DNA of 64,000 nucleotides from Candidatus Manganitrophus sp. (lineage in GTDB: Bacteria > Nitrospirota > Nitrospiria > SBBL01 > Manganitrophaceae), in the NCBI GenBank assembly GCA_028865235.1, contig CP114561.1, forward strand, positions 1,508,001 through 1,572,000. Reading direction: 5' to 3'. The notes below the pieces were generated by a model, which did no database searches, was not told where the DNA came from, and saw nothing but the letters and a program-made list of their open reading frames with translations. The position numbers and the translations under genes are program-made. Positions 1-9,400 of the stretch are shown here, piece after piece (the first letter of the stretch is position 1; each line of letters opens with the position of its first letter).

Positions 1-1
1 G

Positions 2-445
2 AAGGTCGGCGTCTATGTGGAGATCGCCAACAAAAAAGAAAACCAACTCGGGATGCCGCTCCCCAAGGGAACGCTCCGGGTCTACAAAGCCGACAGAGAC
101 GGAAGCCTCCAGTTTATCGGCGAAGACCGGATCGACCACACTCCCAAAGATGAAACGATCAAGATCAAAATGGGGGATGCCTTCGACCTCGTCGCCGAGC
201 GGAAGCAGACCGAGTGGAAAAAGATCGCTTGGGATACTTACGAGGTCGCCTTCGAGGTCGCCCTGCGGAACCATAAAGAGACTTCCGCCACCATCAGCGT
301 GATCGAGCCGATCCCCGGCGACTGGGAGATTCTAAAGACAACACACGACTACCAAAAGATAGAAGCTCACACCGTTCAATTTGATGTTCCGGTGGGAAAG
401 GACAAGGAGGTGAAGCTGCAATATCGGGTGAGGGTGAGGTTTTGA
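2..445 (+). CDS. C-terminal part of a DUF4139-like protein (5' truncated)
   Basis: The frame is open from the first bases of the window, so the start lies outside; about 147 residues remain. The sequence is a chain of beta strands: YVEIANKKEN, then LPKGTLRVYK, a middle EVAFEVALRNHKE strand and a closing LQYRVRVRF at the C-terminus. That order is what I recall for the end of the DUF4139 domain, a mostly beta domain of unknown function found in bacterial secreted or mucoidy-related proteins. No catalytic residues can be named. The gene stands alone, with 109 nt before the next start. Family assignment is by pattern only. Confidence 0.6.
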   Translation, partial: KVGVYVEIANKKENQLGMPLPKGTLRVYKADRDGSLQFIGEDRIDHTPKDETIKIKMGDAFDLVAERKQTEWKKIAWDTYEVAFEVALRNHKETSATISVIEPIPGDWEILKTTHDYQKIEAHTVQFDVPVGKDKEVKLQYRVRVRF

Positions 446-554
446 GCAAGTTGACTTAGCAATAGGATTGGATTATAAATTGCCGTCTTAGAATGGACTT
501 TTCTATAGCGAGAAAAGATAAATAATAAATTTTCCCCTTTTCTTGGAGTAAGCC

Positions 555-899
555 ATGAACATCTCAATCTTTCACAACCCCAAATGCAGCAAGAGCCGCG
601 AAACCCTCAAGCTTCTCAATGAGGAAGGGATCGAGCCGGACATCATTCTCTACCTCCAAACCCCGCCGACGCAAAAAGAGCTTTCGGTCATTTTGAAGAA
701 GTTGGGGATGGAGCCGAAGCAACTGATCCGGTTCAAAGAGCCAATCGCGGGAGAATTGGGCATCAAGGCCTCAGACAAACGGTCGGATACCGAGTGGATC
801 AAGCTGATGGCGGAAAACCCGATCTTGATCGAACGGCCGATCGTCATCACCCCTCAAAAAGCGGTGCTCGGCCGCCCCCCGAGAATGTTTTGGGATTGA
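555..899 (+). CDS. arsC: ArsC-family arsenate reductase-like protein
   Basis: A 114-residue thioredoxin-fold protein of the ArsC/YfgD type. The N-terminal HNPKCSKSRET carries the single catalytic cysteine (Cys11) that in the family attacks arsenate and is then recycled by glutaredoxin and glutathione. The C-terminal VITPQKAVLGRPP matches the conserved substrate-side segment with its arginine. Length is normal for the family (about 115). The start has GGAG 10 nt upstream (ttggagtaagcc). No arsR, arsB or acr3 gene lies nearby, so this may be a YfgD-type housekeeping reductase rather than part of an arsenic operon. Cytoplasmic. Confidence 0.85.
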   Translation: MNISIFHNPKCSKSRETLKLLNEEGIEPDIILYLQTPPTQKELSVILKKLGMEPKQLIRFKEPIAGELGIKASDKRSDTEWIKLMAENPILIERPIVITPQKAVLGRPPRMFWD

Positions 900-945
900 T
901 CGATTCGTAAGACAGGGGAATGGATCAATGGATCAATTACGAATC

Positions 946-980
946 TAATTCCTCATTCCTAATTCGTAATTCCTAATTCT
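946..980. repeat. AT-rich 'attcctaatt' repeat cluster
   Basis: Several imperfect copies of attcctaatt/attcgtaatt in tandem just upstream of the flavoprotein gene. The same motif recurs in many intergenic gaps of this window (see findings). Confidence 0.7.
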
Positions 981-996
981 CAATCGAACTCGCTCT

Positions 997-2193
997 ATGA
1001 ATGTTTCGGAACAATTCGATGTCATCGTCATCGGCGGCGGCGCCGCGGGGCTGATGTGCGCCTTGACCGCGGGCCAGCGGGGACGCCGGGTTCTGCTTTT
1101 GGAACGGGCCGACCGCGTCGGAAAGAAAATCTTGATCTCCGGCGGGGGACGCTGCAACTTCACCAACTTGCATGTGGAGGCGGGCCATTACCTCTCCGCC
1201 AACCCGCACTTCTGCAAATCGGCCCTCAGCCGCTACGGGCCGGCTGACTTTATCGCGCTGGTCGAAAAACATGGCATCCCCTATCACGAGAAAAAGTTAG
1301 GGCAGCTCTTCTGCGACGGGAAAGCGACGGCGATCGTCCACCTGCTGTTGGAAGAGTGCCGCCTCGGCGGGGTGCAGATTCGGACGAACTGCTCGGTTGA
1401 GAAAATAGAACGGCAACTCACCGGACCCAATCGTTTTATCCTTCAAACCAGCCTCGGAAGCTACGAGTGCCAATCGCTGGTGATCGCCACGGGGGGGCTG
1501 TCGATCCCGAAGATCGGAGCAACCGACTTCGGATACCGGGTGGCGACGCAGTTCGGCCTCCCCGTGTTGCCCTGCCGGCCCGGCCTCGTCTCCTTGACCC
1601 TGAGCCCCCGCGATTTGGAGGAAATCGACGGCCTCTCCGGAACCTCTGCGGATGCGCGGGTCTCCTGCCGCGACCGGACCTTTCGGGAGGCGATCCTTTT
1701 TACCCACCACGGATTAAGCGGCCCCGCCATTTTGCAAATTTCAAACTACTGGGAGCCGGGCGATCCTGTAACGATCAATCTTTTCCCCGATCTCGATCTG
1801 ATCGAAACAATCAAACAGTGGCAGAAGGAGCGGCCGAAGGCGGAGCTGAAAAACCTGATCGGCGAGCGGCTGACCAAACGCCTGGCCGAACAGTGGCTGG
1901 GAGTGTCGGGAGGAAACAAGCCGGTCGGCCGATACACGCCGAAAGAAATCGCGGCGATCGCCGCCCGCTTTCAGCAATGGCGGATCATCCCCGCCGGGAC
2001 CGGCGGCTATCGCCTGGCGGAGGTCACCAAGGGGGGGGTCGATACCAACGCACTCTCGTCCAAAAGTTTCGAGGCCAAAGAGGTGAAAGGGCTTTATTTT
2101 ATCGGCGAGGTCGTCGATGTGACCGGCTGGCTGGGAGGGTATAACTTCCAGTGGGCCTGGGCCTCCGGACACTGCGCCGGAGGGTTCGTGTAA
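997..2193 (+). CDS. HI0933/BaiN-type flavin-dependent oxidoreductase
   Basis: A 398-residue flavoprotein. The N-terminus has the FAD-binding dinucleotide fold VIVIGGGAAGLMCALTAG (about residues 9-26) followed by VGKKILISGGGRCNFTN, the signature of the HI0933/BaiN/RdsA family (NAD(P)/FAD-dependent oxidoreductase, about 400 residues). The C-terminus VKGLYFIGEVVDVTGWLGG followed by YNFQWAWASG is the family's second FAD contact. The physiological substrate of most members is unknown; some gut homologues reduce bile acid intermediates, but nothing here supports that role. Cytoplasmic, monocistronic. The start is the first Met before the GxGxxG fold; its ribosome site is weak. Confidence 0.9.
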   Translation: MNVSEQFDVIVIGGGAAGLMCALTAGQRGRRVLLLERADRVGKKILISGGGRCNFTNLHVEAGHYLSANPHFCKSALSRYGPADFIALVEKHGIPYHEKKLGQLFCDGKATAIVHLLLEECRLGGVQIRTNCSVEKIERQLTGPNRFILQTSLGSYECQSLVIATGGLSIPKIGATDFGYRVATQFGLPVLPCRPGLVSLTLSPRDLEEIDGLSGTSADARVSCRDRTFREAILFTHHGLSGPAILQISNYWEPGDPVTINLFPDLDLIETIKQWQKERPKAELKNLIGERLTKRLAEQWLGVSGGNKPVGRYTPKEIAAIAARFQQWRIIPAGTGGYRLAEVTKGGVDTNALSSKSFEAKEVKGLYFIGEVVDVTGWLGGYNFQWAWASGHCAGGFV

Positions 2194-2357
2194 TGAGCGC
2201 ATAAAGTCTCCATGAGCGGCCTGAGATGAAATCGGTAGAAGGGGCCGTATCCCAGTTTTTAGAATCGGGAGTATACTTCTCTATATCAGGAGGATCCCTC
2301 TCACAGGGATCGTCTCGATGGAAACCGGGGTTCCGGCCCTGGAAGGAGACATCGCGC

Positions 2358-2762
2358 TTGTCGCTAAAACCGATCAATGACAACCGAGATCCCCTCTATC
2401 GCCTCTTGCGGGAAGGCCGTATCGACGAGTTCAACGCAAGAAAACGCAAAGGAGAGAAGATGGATCTCACCGATTCCGACCTCGGCGGGCTTGACCTGCG
2501 CGAGGTCGATCTAAAAGGGCTCGATCTCAGCGGCAGCTATTTTCTCCAGACCGATCTGCGCGGCGTCGATTTATCCCAAACCAACCTGGAAGGAGCGAGT
2601 CTAAACGGGGCCAAGGTCTCCGGCACCTACTTTCCGAAGGAATTAGCCGCTGAAGAAATCGCCCTCTCCCTCACACATGGAACGCGCCTCCGGGATCAAA
2701 GCCGTCGGGCCCAGCCTCCCAAACGTCGCCTCGCAGACATTCTAAAAAGAAAGCCGCGATAA
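2358..2762 (+). CDS. Pentapeptide-repeat protein
   Basis: I place the start at TTG 2358, because GGAAGGAG (2341-2348) sits nine bases before it and the protein then begins with a compact N-terminus, SLKPINDNRDPLYRLL. An ATG at 2226 is in frame but would add a low-complexity leader without a ribosome site. The 134-residue product has about nine A(D/N)LXX-type units (LTDSDLGGLDL, VDLKGLDLSGSYF, TDLRGVDLSQTNLEGASL), which fold as a right-handed square beta-helix. A basic tail follows. Such domains mediate protein contacts; the partner is unknown. Confidence 0.8.
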   Translation: MSLKPINDNRDPLYRLLREGRIDEFNARKRKGEKMDLTDSDLGGLDLREVDLKGLDLSGSYFLQTDLRGVDLSQTNLEGASLNGAKVSGTYFPKELAAEEIALSLTHGTRLRDQSRRAQPPKRRLADILKRKPR

Positions 2763-2820
2763 TCCGCACCCTCCCATCCTTCCACCCACTACACGAAGAC
2801 CACGTCGGCGCAGGTCGGTC

Positions 2821-4299
2821 TCATCGATCCGCTCTCGGGCGGATAAGCCCCGGGGCTGTTCCGCGCAATCGCGTCTCCCCGAGCGGTTCCGGATCGGCCT
2901 TCGCCGGCAGCAAGGGGAGACCGAGCGCCCGGCGCATCGCCCGCTTGGCCGTATCGAGAAGGCCCGCCTCTTTCAGCGCGCCGCGCAGCCGCGGCTTCCA
3001 CTGATAAACCCACTGCATTTGCAGATGGTGCGCGATGTAAGCCCTCGGAGAGAGCCGGAAGTAATGGGCGCGAAACCGCCAGAGCTCGCGGGGGGTGAAG
3101 ACCTTCGCATTCCCGCCGAGCTTCGCCACGATCGGCGTAAAGTGAGGATAGAGGCGGGTGTTGATCAGCTCGGTTTTCATGAAATTTCCGATCAGAAGAT
3201 CGTCGAAGTAGCCGTACTCCACCGCTTTCATCAGAGAGTTCCGCGGGGCGATAAAATGAATTCCCCGCCGATCCTTCCCGCCCCTCGCACGCTGAGGATC
3301 GATGTAAAAGGTCCGCGCCTCCCCGGCGACGGTAAATCGGATAAACCCGACGTGGCGCTTGAGGAGCCGAAAGCGGCGGACGAACCGCTCCAACGATTCC
3401 CAATCCCCTTTCGACATCTTTTCATTCCAGTCATCCTCGCCGGTCTCCGTGGAGATCGAACTCAGGTCGGGCCGGTGGGCCGGATGATTCGGCGTGACCG
3501 AACCGTCGGTTAGGTCGACGGTGACGAACGGCTCGATCAACTTCGTCTCGGGGGCATTCCAGTGACGTTGCATCTCCTCCCAGCCGATCCGGTAAGGATT
3601 CGCCCAGATCGAATCGGGACGGACATAGAGGTGTTGCGAGGAGAAGCAGCAGAAATGGCTCACATTCAGAAAGGCGCAGAGGTCCCCCAGTTCCCAAACG
3701 GCGCTCCGTTTTGACTCGTAACGAGGGGGGGCAAGCGACTCTCCCCGTCCGCCGACAATGTTGATCATGTCGGCGTCGATGCTGCAGAGGGCCAAAAGAT
3801 ACGACTTTTTATAGGAGGCGATCAACCTCTTCAGGAAGGGTCCCTCGCCGTGCAACGGGGAATCGTTGAGATTGACGATCAGCGCGTCCCCCGCCTCGAC
3901 GATTAAAATGGCGTCTTGATTCATATTCTCCAGGCACATCACACGGACCGTCGGGGTAAGCCGCGTCCACTCCTTGAATCGCAGCACCTCGACCCGAAAA
4001 CCTTTCGACTCAAGCGACTCTCGGATCTCCGGGTGATAGTGATTCGGCAGCAGGATAAGCGACTTCCGCGAGAGCATCTCGATCGATTCGGGATGGAGGT
4101 GATCGGGATGGCCGTGAGAAATCCAGAGATACGGCGACTGGACGACGTTCCGGATTTGCGTCTCCGTCAGCGGGTGATCCAGCCCCCAGCTCCCGAAATA
4201 AGCGGTCCCCTTCAGCCATGGATCGGTGGCGAGGACCGGCCTCCCCTCTTCAAACAGCTGCAATGTGGCATTCCCTAACGTCTCAAACGTCAACCCCAT
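2821..4299 (-). CDS. MBL-fold metallo-hydrolase
   Basis: A protein of about 492 residues. The metallo-beta-lactamase signature SHGHPDHLHPES provides the HxHxDH zinc ligands in the N-terminal third, preceded by the LATDPWLKG strand typical of UlaG/RomA-like hydrolases. Later segments (IVNLNDSPLHGEG) match the usual aspartate/histidine metal loops. The C-terminal 200 residues are not assignable by eye. I chose ATG 4299 over the one at 4332 because it is preceded by GAGGGAGGG and starts at GLTFETLG, where the fold begins. It is divergent from purU. Substrate unknown; cytoplasmic, as there is no signal peptide. Confidence 0.8.
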   Translation of the reverse strand: MGLTFETLGNATLQLFEEGRPVLATDPWLKGTAYFGSWGLDHPLTETQIRNVVQSPYLWISHGHPDHLHPESIEMLSRKSLILLPNHYHPEIRESLESKGFRVEVLRFKEWTRLTPTVRVMCLENMNQDAILIVEAGDALIVNLNDSPLHGEGPFLKRLIASYKKSYLLALCSIDADMINIVGGRGESLAPPRYESKRSAVWELGDLCAFLNVSHFCCFSSQHLYVRPDSIWANPYRIGWEEMQRHWNAPETKLIEPFVTVDLTDGSVTPNHPAHRPDLSSISTETGEDDWNEKMSKGDWESLERFVRRFRLLKRHVGFIRFTVAGEARTFYIDPQRARGGKDRRGIHFIAPRNSLMKAVEYGYFDDLLIGNFMKTELINTRLYPHFTPIVAKLGGNAKVFTPRELWRFRAHYFRLSPRAYIAHHLQMQWVYQWKPRLRGALKEAGLLDTAKRAMRRALGLPLLPAKADPEPLGETRLRGTAPGLIRPRADR

Positions 4300-4436
4300 C
4301 TCACCCTCCCTCTGAAAGATCATCATCTGCAAGTCGTTGTGAACGTCCCTCGGTCATGCCGCCGTATAAAACGCCGCGGCGATTTCGGAAGTTGGGTCTA
4401 GCTTAACCTTTTTTTAAACCTCGATCTGTATCTCTC

Positions 4437-4464
4437 TTTACATTTCGTTTACATTCGGTTTACC
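4437..4464 (+). promoter_or_regulatory. Tandem TTTACATT direct repeats between divergent genes
   Basis: Two and a half copies of an 11-bp unit (TTTACATTTCG, TTTACATTCGG, TTTACC) in phase, in the gap between the MBL hydrolase and purU. Iterons with helical-turn spacing suggest a regulator binding site, but no regulator is identified. Confidence 0.4.
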
Positions 4465-4567
4465 TTCCAATCGTCGCGATTCTTCTTCTGGTCTCCGGCC
4501 ACTTTTTCTGGTAACCTATTATCCGCTGGCATCACATCGATTTCCATTTTCCACCATTGAGGCCCGG

Positions 4568-5473
4568 ATGGACCAAAAACGATCCCTCCATTCTTTCTGG
4601 CCGCCGATCTCGGACGGTTACGGCGACATCGGCCGGCTGTTAATCTCTTGCCCCGACCGGCCGGGGATCGTCGCCGCCGTCTCCCGCTTTCTCTTCGAGC
4701 AAGAGGCCAACATCATCGATTCCGATCAACACTCGACCGATCCAACCGGCGGGATCTTCTTTATGCGGGTGGAGTTTCAGCTTTCGGGACTGGAGCAGCG
4801 CGGCCCGGCGTTTGAGCGGGCCTTCTCTCAGATCGCCGCCCCATTTGATATGGCGTGGCGGCTCGCGTATGCGGGGCGGGTGAAACGGTTGGCGATTTTT
4901 GTCTCAAAGGCGGAACATGCCCTCTTCGAGCTCCTCTGGCACCGGCGGGCGGGCGATCTGAGGGCCGAGATCGCGATGGTTCTCTCCAATCACCCCGATC
5001 TGGAGCAGACCGTAGCAACGTGGGGGATTCCGTTTCATTATGTCCCGGTCGATAAGAGCCGGAAAGAGGAGGCGGAGCGGAAGCAGCTTGCCTTGATGGA
5101 GGGAAAGGTCGATCTGGTCGTCCTCGCGCGCTACATGCAGATCATCACCCCCGGCTTCATCAAACATTATCCGAACCGGATCATCAACATCCATCACAGC
5201 TTCCTCCCCGCCTTCGTCGGCGCCGATCCCTATGCGAGGGCGTATGAGCGGGGGGTCAAGTTGATCGGCGCCACCGCCCACTACGTCACGGAGGAGCTGG
5301 ACGCCGGCCCGATCATCGAGCAAGATGTCGAACGGGTCGATCACCGCAAGGAGGTCGAAGATCTCCGGCGCATCGGCCGCTACGTCGAACGAACGGTGCT
5401 GACCCGCGCCGTCACCTGGCACGTCGAAGACCGGGTCCTTGTTCATGGAAACAAAACGATCGTCTTCATATAA
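4568..5473 (+). CDS. purU: Formyltetrahydrofolate deformylase
   Basis: A 301-residue protein with an N-terminal ACT domain ([20 protein letters not shown], residues about 22-95) and a C-terminal formyltransferase-like hydrolase domain. The latter has [28 protein letters not shown] and the catalytic Asp in that loop. PurU hydrolyses 10-formyl-THF to formate and THF, feeding formate to PurT and balancing one-carbon pools. Slightly longer than E. coli PurU (280) because of an N-terminal extension of about 20 residues. Cytoplasmic. The gene overlaps nothing and is divergent from the MBL hydrolase gene. Confidence 0.95.
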   Translation: MDQKRSLHSFWPPISDGYGDIGRLLISCPDRPGIVAAVSRFLFEQEANIIDSDQHSTDPTGGIFFMRVEFQLSGLEQRGPAFERAFSQIAAPFDMAWRLAYAGRVKRLAIFVSKAEHALFELLWHRRAGDLRAEIAMVLSNHPDLEQTVATWGIPFHYVPVDKSRKEEAERKQLALMEGKVDLVVLARYMQIITPGFIKHYPNRIINIHHSFLPAFVGADPYARAYERGVKLIGATAHYVTEELDAGPIIEQDVERVDHRKEVEDLRRIGRYVERTVLTRAVTWHVEDRVLVHGNKTIVFI

Positions 5474-5486
5474 CCCTTTTCAGCGC

Positions 5487-5516
5487 TTGCAAAATCTCCC
5501 CCTCCCGTTTTACAAT
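5487..5516 (+). promoter_or_regulatory. Sigma70-like promoter for the small membrane peptide
   Basis: TTGCAA (5487-5492) and TACAAT (5511-5516) separated by 18 bp, 36 nt before the ATG of the small ORF at 5553. It begins just after the purU stop, so the peptide could be transcribed independently. Confidence 0.5.
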
Positions 5517-5552
5517 CAGACCAACCAAACCTTAAACGAAAGGGGCCATTCG

Positions 5553-5633
5553 ATGCTCTTCGGCATGCTCCTGAACCTTGTCCTCTTGGTATTGATCGTC
5601 TGGGGGATTTTCGCGGTGATCAAGCGGAGTTAG
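5553..5633 (+). CDS. 26-residue single-span membrane peptide
   Basis: ATG 5553 is preceded by AAAGGGG and a sigma70-like promoter. It encodes 26 residues: a hydrophobic helix of about 20 (start MLFGMLLNLVLLVLIVWG) ending in the basic tail KRS. The topology (short Met start, one helix, positive C-terminus) is that of a small inner-membrane peptide. No family is recognised; it could equally be a chance ORF after purU. Confidence 0.45.
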   Translation: MLFGMLLNLVLLVLIVWGIFAVIKRS

Positions 5634-5638
5634 GTTTC

Positions 5639-5722
5639 AGCGATCAGCACTCAGCGATCAGCCACAACAAGGGCATTTTGCTTTTCTATCGCTTTAGGTG
5701 AACGCTGAAAGCTGATCGCTTT
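5639..5722. repeat. Inverted 'agcgatcagc' repeat and GC hairpin region
   Basis: AGCGATCAGC occurs twice near 5639-5662 and its complement GCTGATCGCT near 5711-5720. These can pair as a long stem around an AT-rich loop. A 9-bp stem GGGGCCGGC/GCCGGCCCC follows at 5740-5771, close to the 3' end of the beta-barrel gene. Confidence 0.5.
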
Positions 5723-5798
5723 CTTTCTCATCGGAAGGAGGGGCCGGCCCTGCCGAAGCAAAGCCGGCCCCGCGATAAGGTGGGAAGGGGGGTAGACG

Positions 5799-6409
5799 CT
5801 AGAAATAGAACATCAGGGCCCCGGTGCCGACCCAGCCGTCGACCGAACGATCGTCGTCGAGATCGGTGGTTCCCTCTCGACCGAACTCCGAATCCATGAA
5901 GATGTAACGAACGTCGGCGTTAAACGCCACCTTCTCCGTGAACGGAATCTCCAAACCGCCCCCTGCATGCCACCCCCAGGGCCGCTCGGTCCGATCGTCA
6001 AACCCGAGATCCTCAAGGCTGTCGGAATAATCGATCTTCGTATAGTAGATTCCTCCTCCCCCGACGAGGTACGGAGAAAAATGGGGAATGATCGGCAGAA
6101 AAACCAGAAGTGACGCGGTCACTGGATAGGAGCGCTGATTGATCTCCCTGAAAATAACGGCCCGTCCACCTCGAAGGTTTCTTCCGAACGATAGTCGGCC
6201 GCCAATTCGAGGCCGAAGACCTCTCCGAAACGAAACCGCGCCTGCACACCGCCGTACCAAGCCCCCTCGTCGGCATCTTTACTCTTGTAATAACCGGCGC
6301 GAGGACCGATTCCAAAGGTGTTCTCGATCCGCCCCTCTTCCTGAGCCCAGCCGAGCTGGGGCAAAATCAAAAGGATCAAAGTCAAAATCCAGAACGGTTG
6401 CTTTTTCAT
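5799..6409 (-). CDS. Outer-membrane beta-barrel protein (one frameshift)
   Basis: ATG 6409 follows AGAAAGGA and begins a signal peptide (MKKQPFWILTLILLILPQLG, cleaved after WAQ). The barrel strands run FGIGPRAGYY, WYGGVQARFRF, FGLELAADYRSEE, then PYLVGGGGIYYTK, WHAGGGLEIPF, VAFNADVRYIFM, and end with GTGALMFYF, where the terminal Phe fits the barrel signal. The frame changes at the A4 run 6151-6154. Adding one base there joins the halves as DGPLFFREINQRSYPV without a gap, so I treat it as one gene of about 203 residues in the OmpA/OmpW-like class. Function unknown; located in the outer membrane. Confidence 0.75.
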
Positions 6410-6489
6410 AACGTGATGTTTCCTTTCTCCCCCAAAGTTCACATTGAACGGAAGGCCCTCCAATCGGCTCATCCTCACCCATGGCCTCT

Positions 6490-9400
6490 TTATGTACCCC
6501 TCCGTCTGACAGGATGAGCCGCACTTCTCATGAAAAGAAAGTAAAAGAACGGGACGGAAAGGAGAAGCAGGTCACCTAGATGGGATCGATCGAACGTTTT
6601 TCTAGGAGCGCGGGACTGAATGGCCCCGCATCCGAATCCCCCCGAGTTTTCCCCCTCGGAAGAGGCGGTCGGGTTGCCGCTTCCATCTCCCCCGCCGCAC
6701 CCCGATCCCGAACAGGAAGACGGGGGAATCGGCGCATCGGAGGAGGCCTCGTCGGCGCCGATATCGATGCCCTCTCCGAAGGGCCGGGCCTGACCGTCGA
6801 AATCGACCTCCGGCGCGTTCGAGGCGGCGGCCCGATCGATCGCCGGCGATCCGGCCAGGAGGTGATATTTTCGCGATGCGGCATCGACATATCCCGGCGA
6901 GGTAAAGAGATCGCCGGTCCGATCGCTCGGGATTTGCGAGCCCGTGTTGGAGGCCAGGTCGTCGATATCGTTGACATTCTCGAAGAAGAGATTGTAGCCG
7001 ACCTCCCTGAAGCTGTTGCCGCTGTCCCTGTTCTGAATCGCCTTGTTCCACCGGGTCAAAATATTGTTCTTGATGACCACATTAAAAGAGGTCGCGATCC
7101 CCGCGTTGCCGATGGCGATCCCGGCGGTGGAGACCTCCGGCGTTCCATTCAGGGTATTGTTCACCACTTTCGCCTGATCGGTGTTGTAGAGGAGAATCCC
7201 CGCCTGACCCGAATGAAGCGGTCCATACATGATGTTGTTGACGATCTCGGTCTGATAACCGTCGGAGATAAAGATATGCTCGTTCCGGTTGTTGAAAATC
7301 TCATTCCGGGTAAGAATGATCCCCGGATTGCCCGACCGGCCGGTATGGATGCCGATCCCATGGATCGTATTTGAAATGATGTTTCCCTCTACGCGATTAT
7401 CCCTTGCATTGTTTCCCTCTCCGAGAATCGAGATCCCCTCTTCATATCCATAGGCAACCCCCTGGGCCGAGATCCGATTTCCACGGATCACGGACTCGGT
7501 CACCCCGGACAACCAGATCCCGAAGAGGCGCCGCGTGGGGTTCTCGGCATCGATCGTGCTGATGAGGGTGTTCCCCTCGATCAGGATATCGGTCCCGATC
7601 TCATCCCCTTCGATGCTGTCGATCATCGCCTGGCCCGGCGCGCCGGCCGGAAAAGAGGCGATCGTGACCTGATTTTGGAGAATGTCGATCCCGCGGGCGG
7701 CGCGGAACTGGACAAACGACCCCTTCTGTCCGGTCGCCGTGTTTCCGCTCACCAAAACCGCTCCGGCCGTCCCATTCGCGCCGGCCAGTTGGATGAAACC
7801 CGACTGCTCGAACGTGTTGTCGCTGATGGCGATCCGCGACCCATTTGAGGCATCGATCCCGGCGCGCTCCCCATCCCCTAAAAATCGAAAGGTGAGACCG
7901 CGCAGCGTCAGATCGACCTCGGTGCTCGCCCCCTCCTTGCGGATAAAGGTGATCGCCCGGCCGTCTTTGAATCTCGGCTCCAAAACCAGCGCCTTCGCCG
8001 CCGATCCTTGCAGATCGACCGTTCCGAAGAATCGAATCCCGAACGCGTCCTGGCCCTCCGTCTTCCCGGTGCTCCCGAAGACGATCGTGTACCCCCGCGC
8101 CGCCGCGGCGCCGTCGTACTTCAACACCGCGGTCGATCCGTTGCGGGTGCCGACCCGGAGCATCCTCAATCCCTGAGCGCTCGTGCCGACGTTCCGGTCG
8201 ATCTGGACGGTGTGCCCGTCGGCGATGATGACCTCATCGCCGTCCCCCGGTACACGGCCTCCGGCCCAGGTCGATGCGGACGACCAGGGACCGCTCCGGG
8301 TCGACGTGATCGTCGCCCCTCCCGCTTCGAGTGGAAGGAGCATCAGGAGAAGGCCTCCGACCCATACCGCATTCCGGGGGAGCAGAGAGAACAACCTTTT
8401 CGATCTTCTGAAAAGAAGGAAGAACAGCGGCCATGCAAGGAGAAGGAGATCGCCCAGATCGGATCGGCGAAAACCCCGGTCGCCGGAGGCCGGCTGAACC
8501 GCCCCGCAACCGAATCCGTATCGGGACGAACCGGTCGAGTCGGAAGGAGGGGGAGAAGGGGAAGGTATGGGCGGTCCTCCCCCGCCGTCGTCGGCCGGAA
8601 CCGCCGACGCTTCCGCCGAAGCGGTGTTGTTGCCGGCGTCGGGGTCGACTTCCCGTCCGGCGACCCGAGCCGTCGCGTTGAGAAGGCCGGCCGCGACGGC
8701 CGTCGTCTCGACGGTGATGACCGCTTGTTCGGCACTCTCCAGTTCCCCGAGAGAGCAGATCCCCCCCGGATCGCAGCTTCCTCGATCGGTCTGAATGGAA
8801 AGGAGCGCGATCTCCGAAGGGAGGGTGACGGTCGCCGCCACTTCATTCGCCATGGCGGGGCCATGATTCGTCACGGTGACGACATAGGTCAGCCGCCCGC
8901 CGACGATCACCCGATCGGGGGAGGCGCCGACCGCCGCCGCCAGATCGGCGGATGCCGGCTCCAGGTACTCGTCGGCGCCGATGTCGAATCCGGCGCCGGC
9001 CGGGCGCGCCTGCCCGTTGATATCCTCCGCCGGCGCGCCGACCGGATCGGCCCGGTCGATCGCCGCCGAGCCGGTTTGGAGATGATAGTCGCTGGAAGAG
9101 AGATCGACATACTTCGGATCGCCGAGAACATCGCCGGCTCCCGCCCCGTCGATCGGCTCGAGATCATAATTTTTCACATTCTCGAAAAAGAGGTTGTAGG
9201 CCACCTCCCGGAAGGTGTTCCCGGCCGGCCGGTTCTGGATCGCTTTGTTCCAACGGGTCAGGATGTTGTTCTTGATGACGACGCCGTGCGAAACGCCGAT
9301 TCCCTGATTTCCGATGGCGATTCCCGCGGTGGAGACCGAAGGGGTCCCATTGAGCGTGTTGTGGATGATCTCGACCTGATCGGTGTTGTAGAGGAGGATG

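Noticed and set aside
2226..2357. ATG 2226 as start of the pentapeptide protein
   Set aside because: A low-complexity leader without a ribosome site, whereas GGAAGGAG precedes TTG 2358 and the family-like N-terminus begins there.
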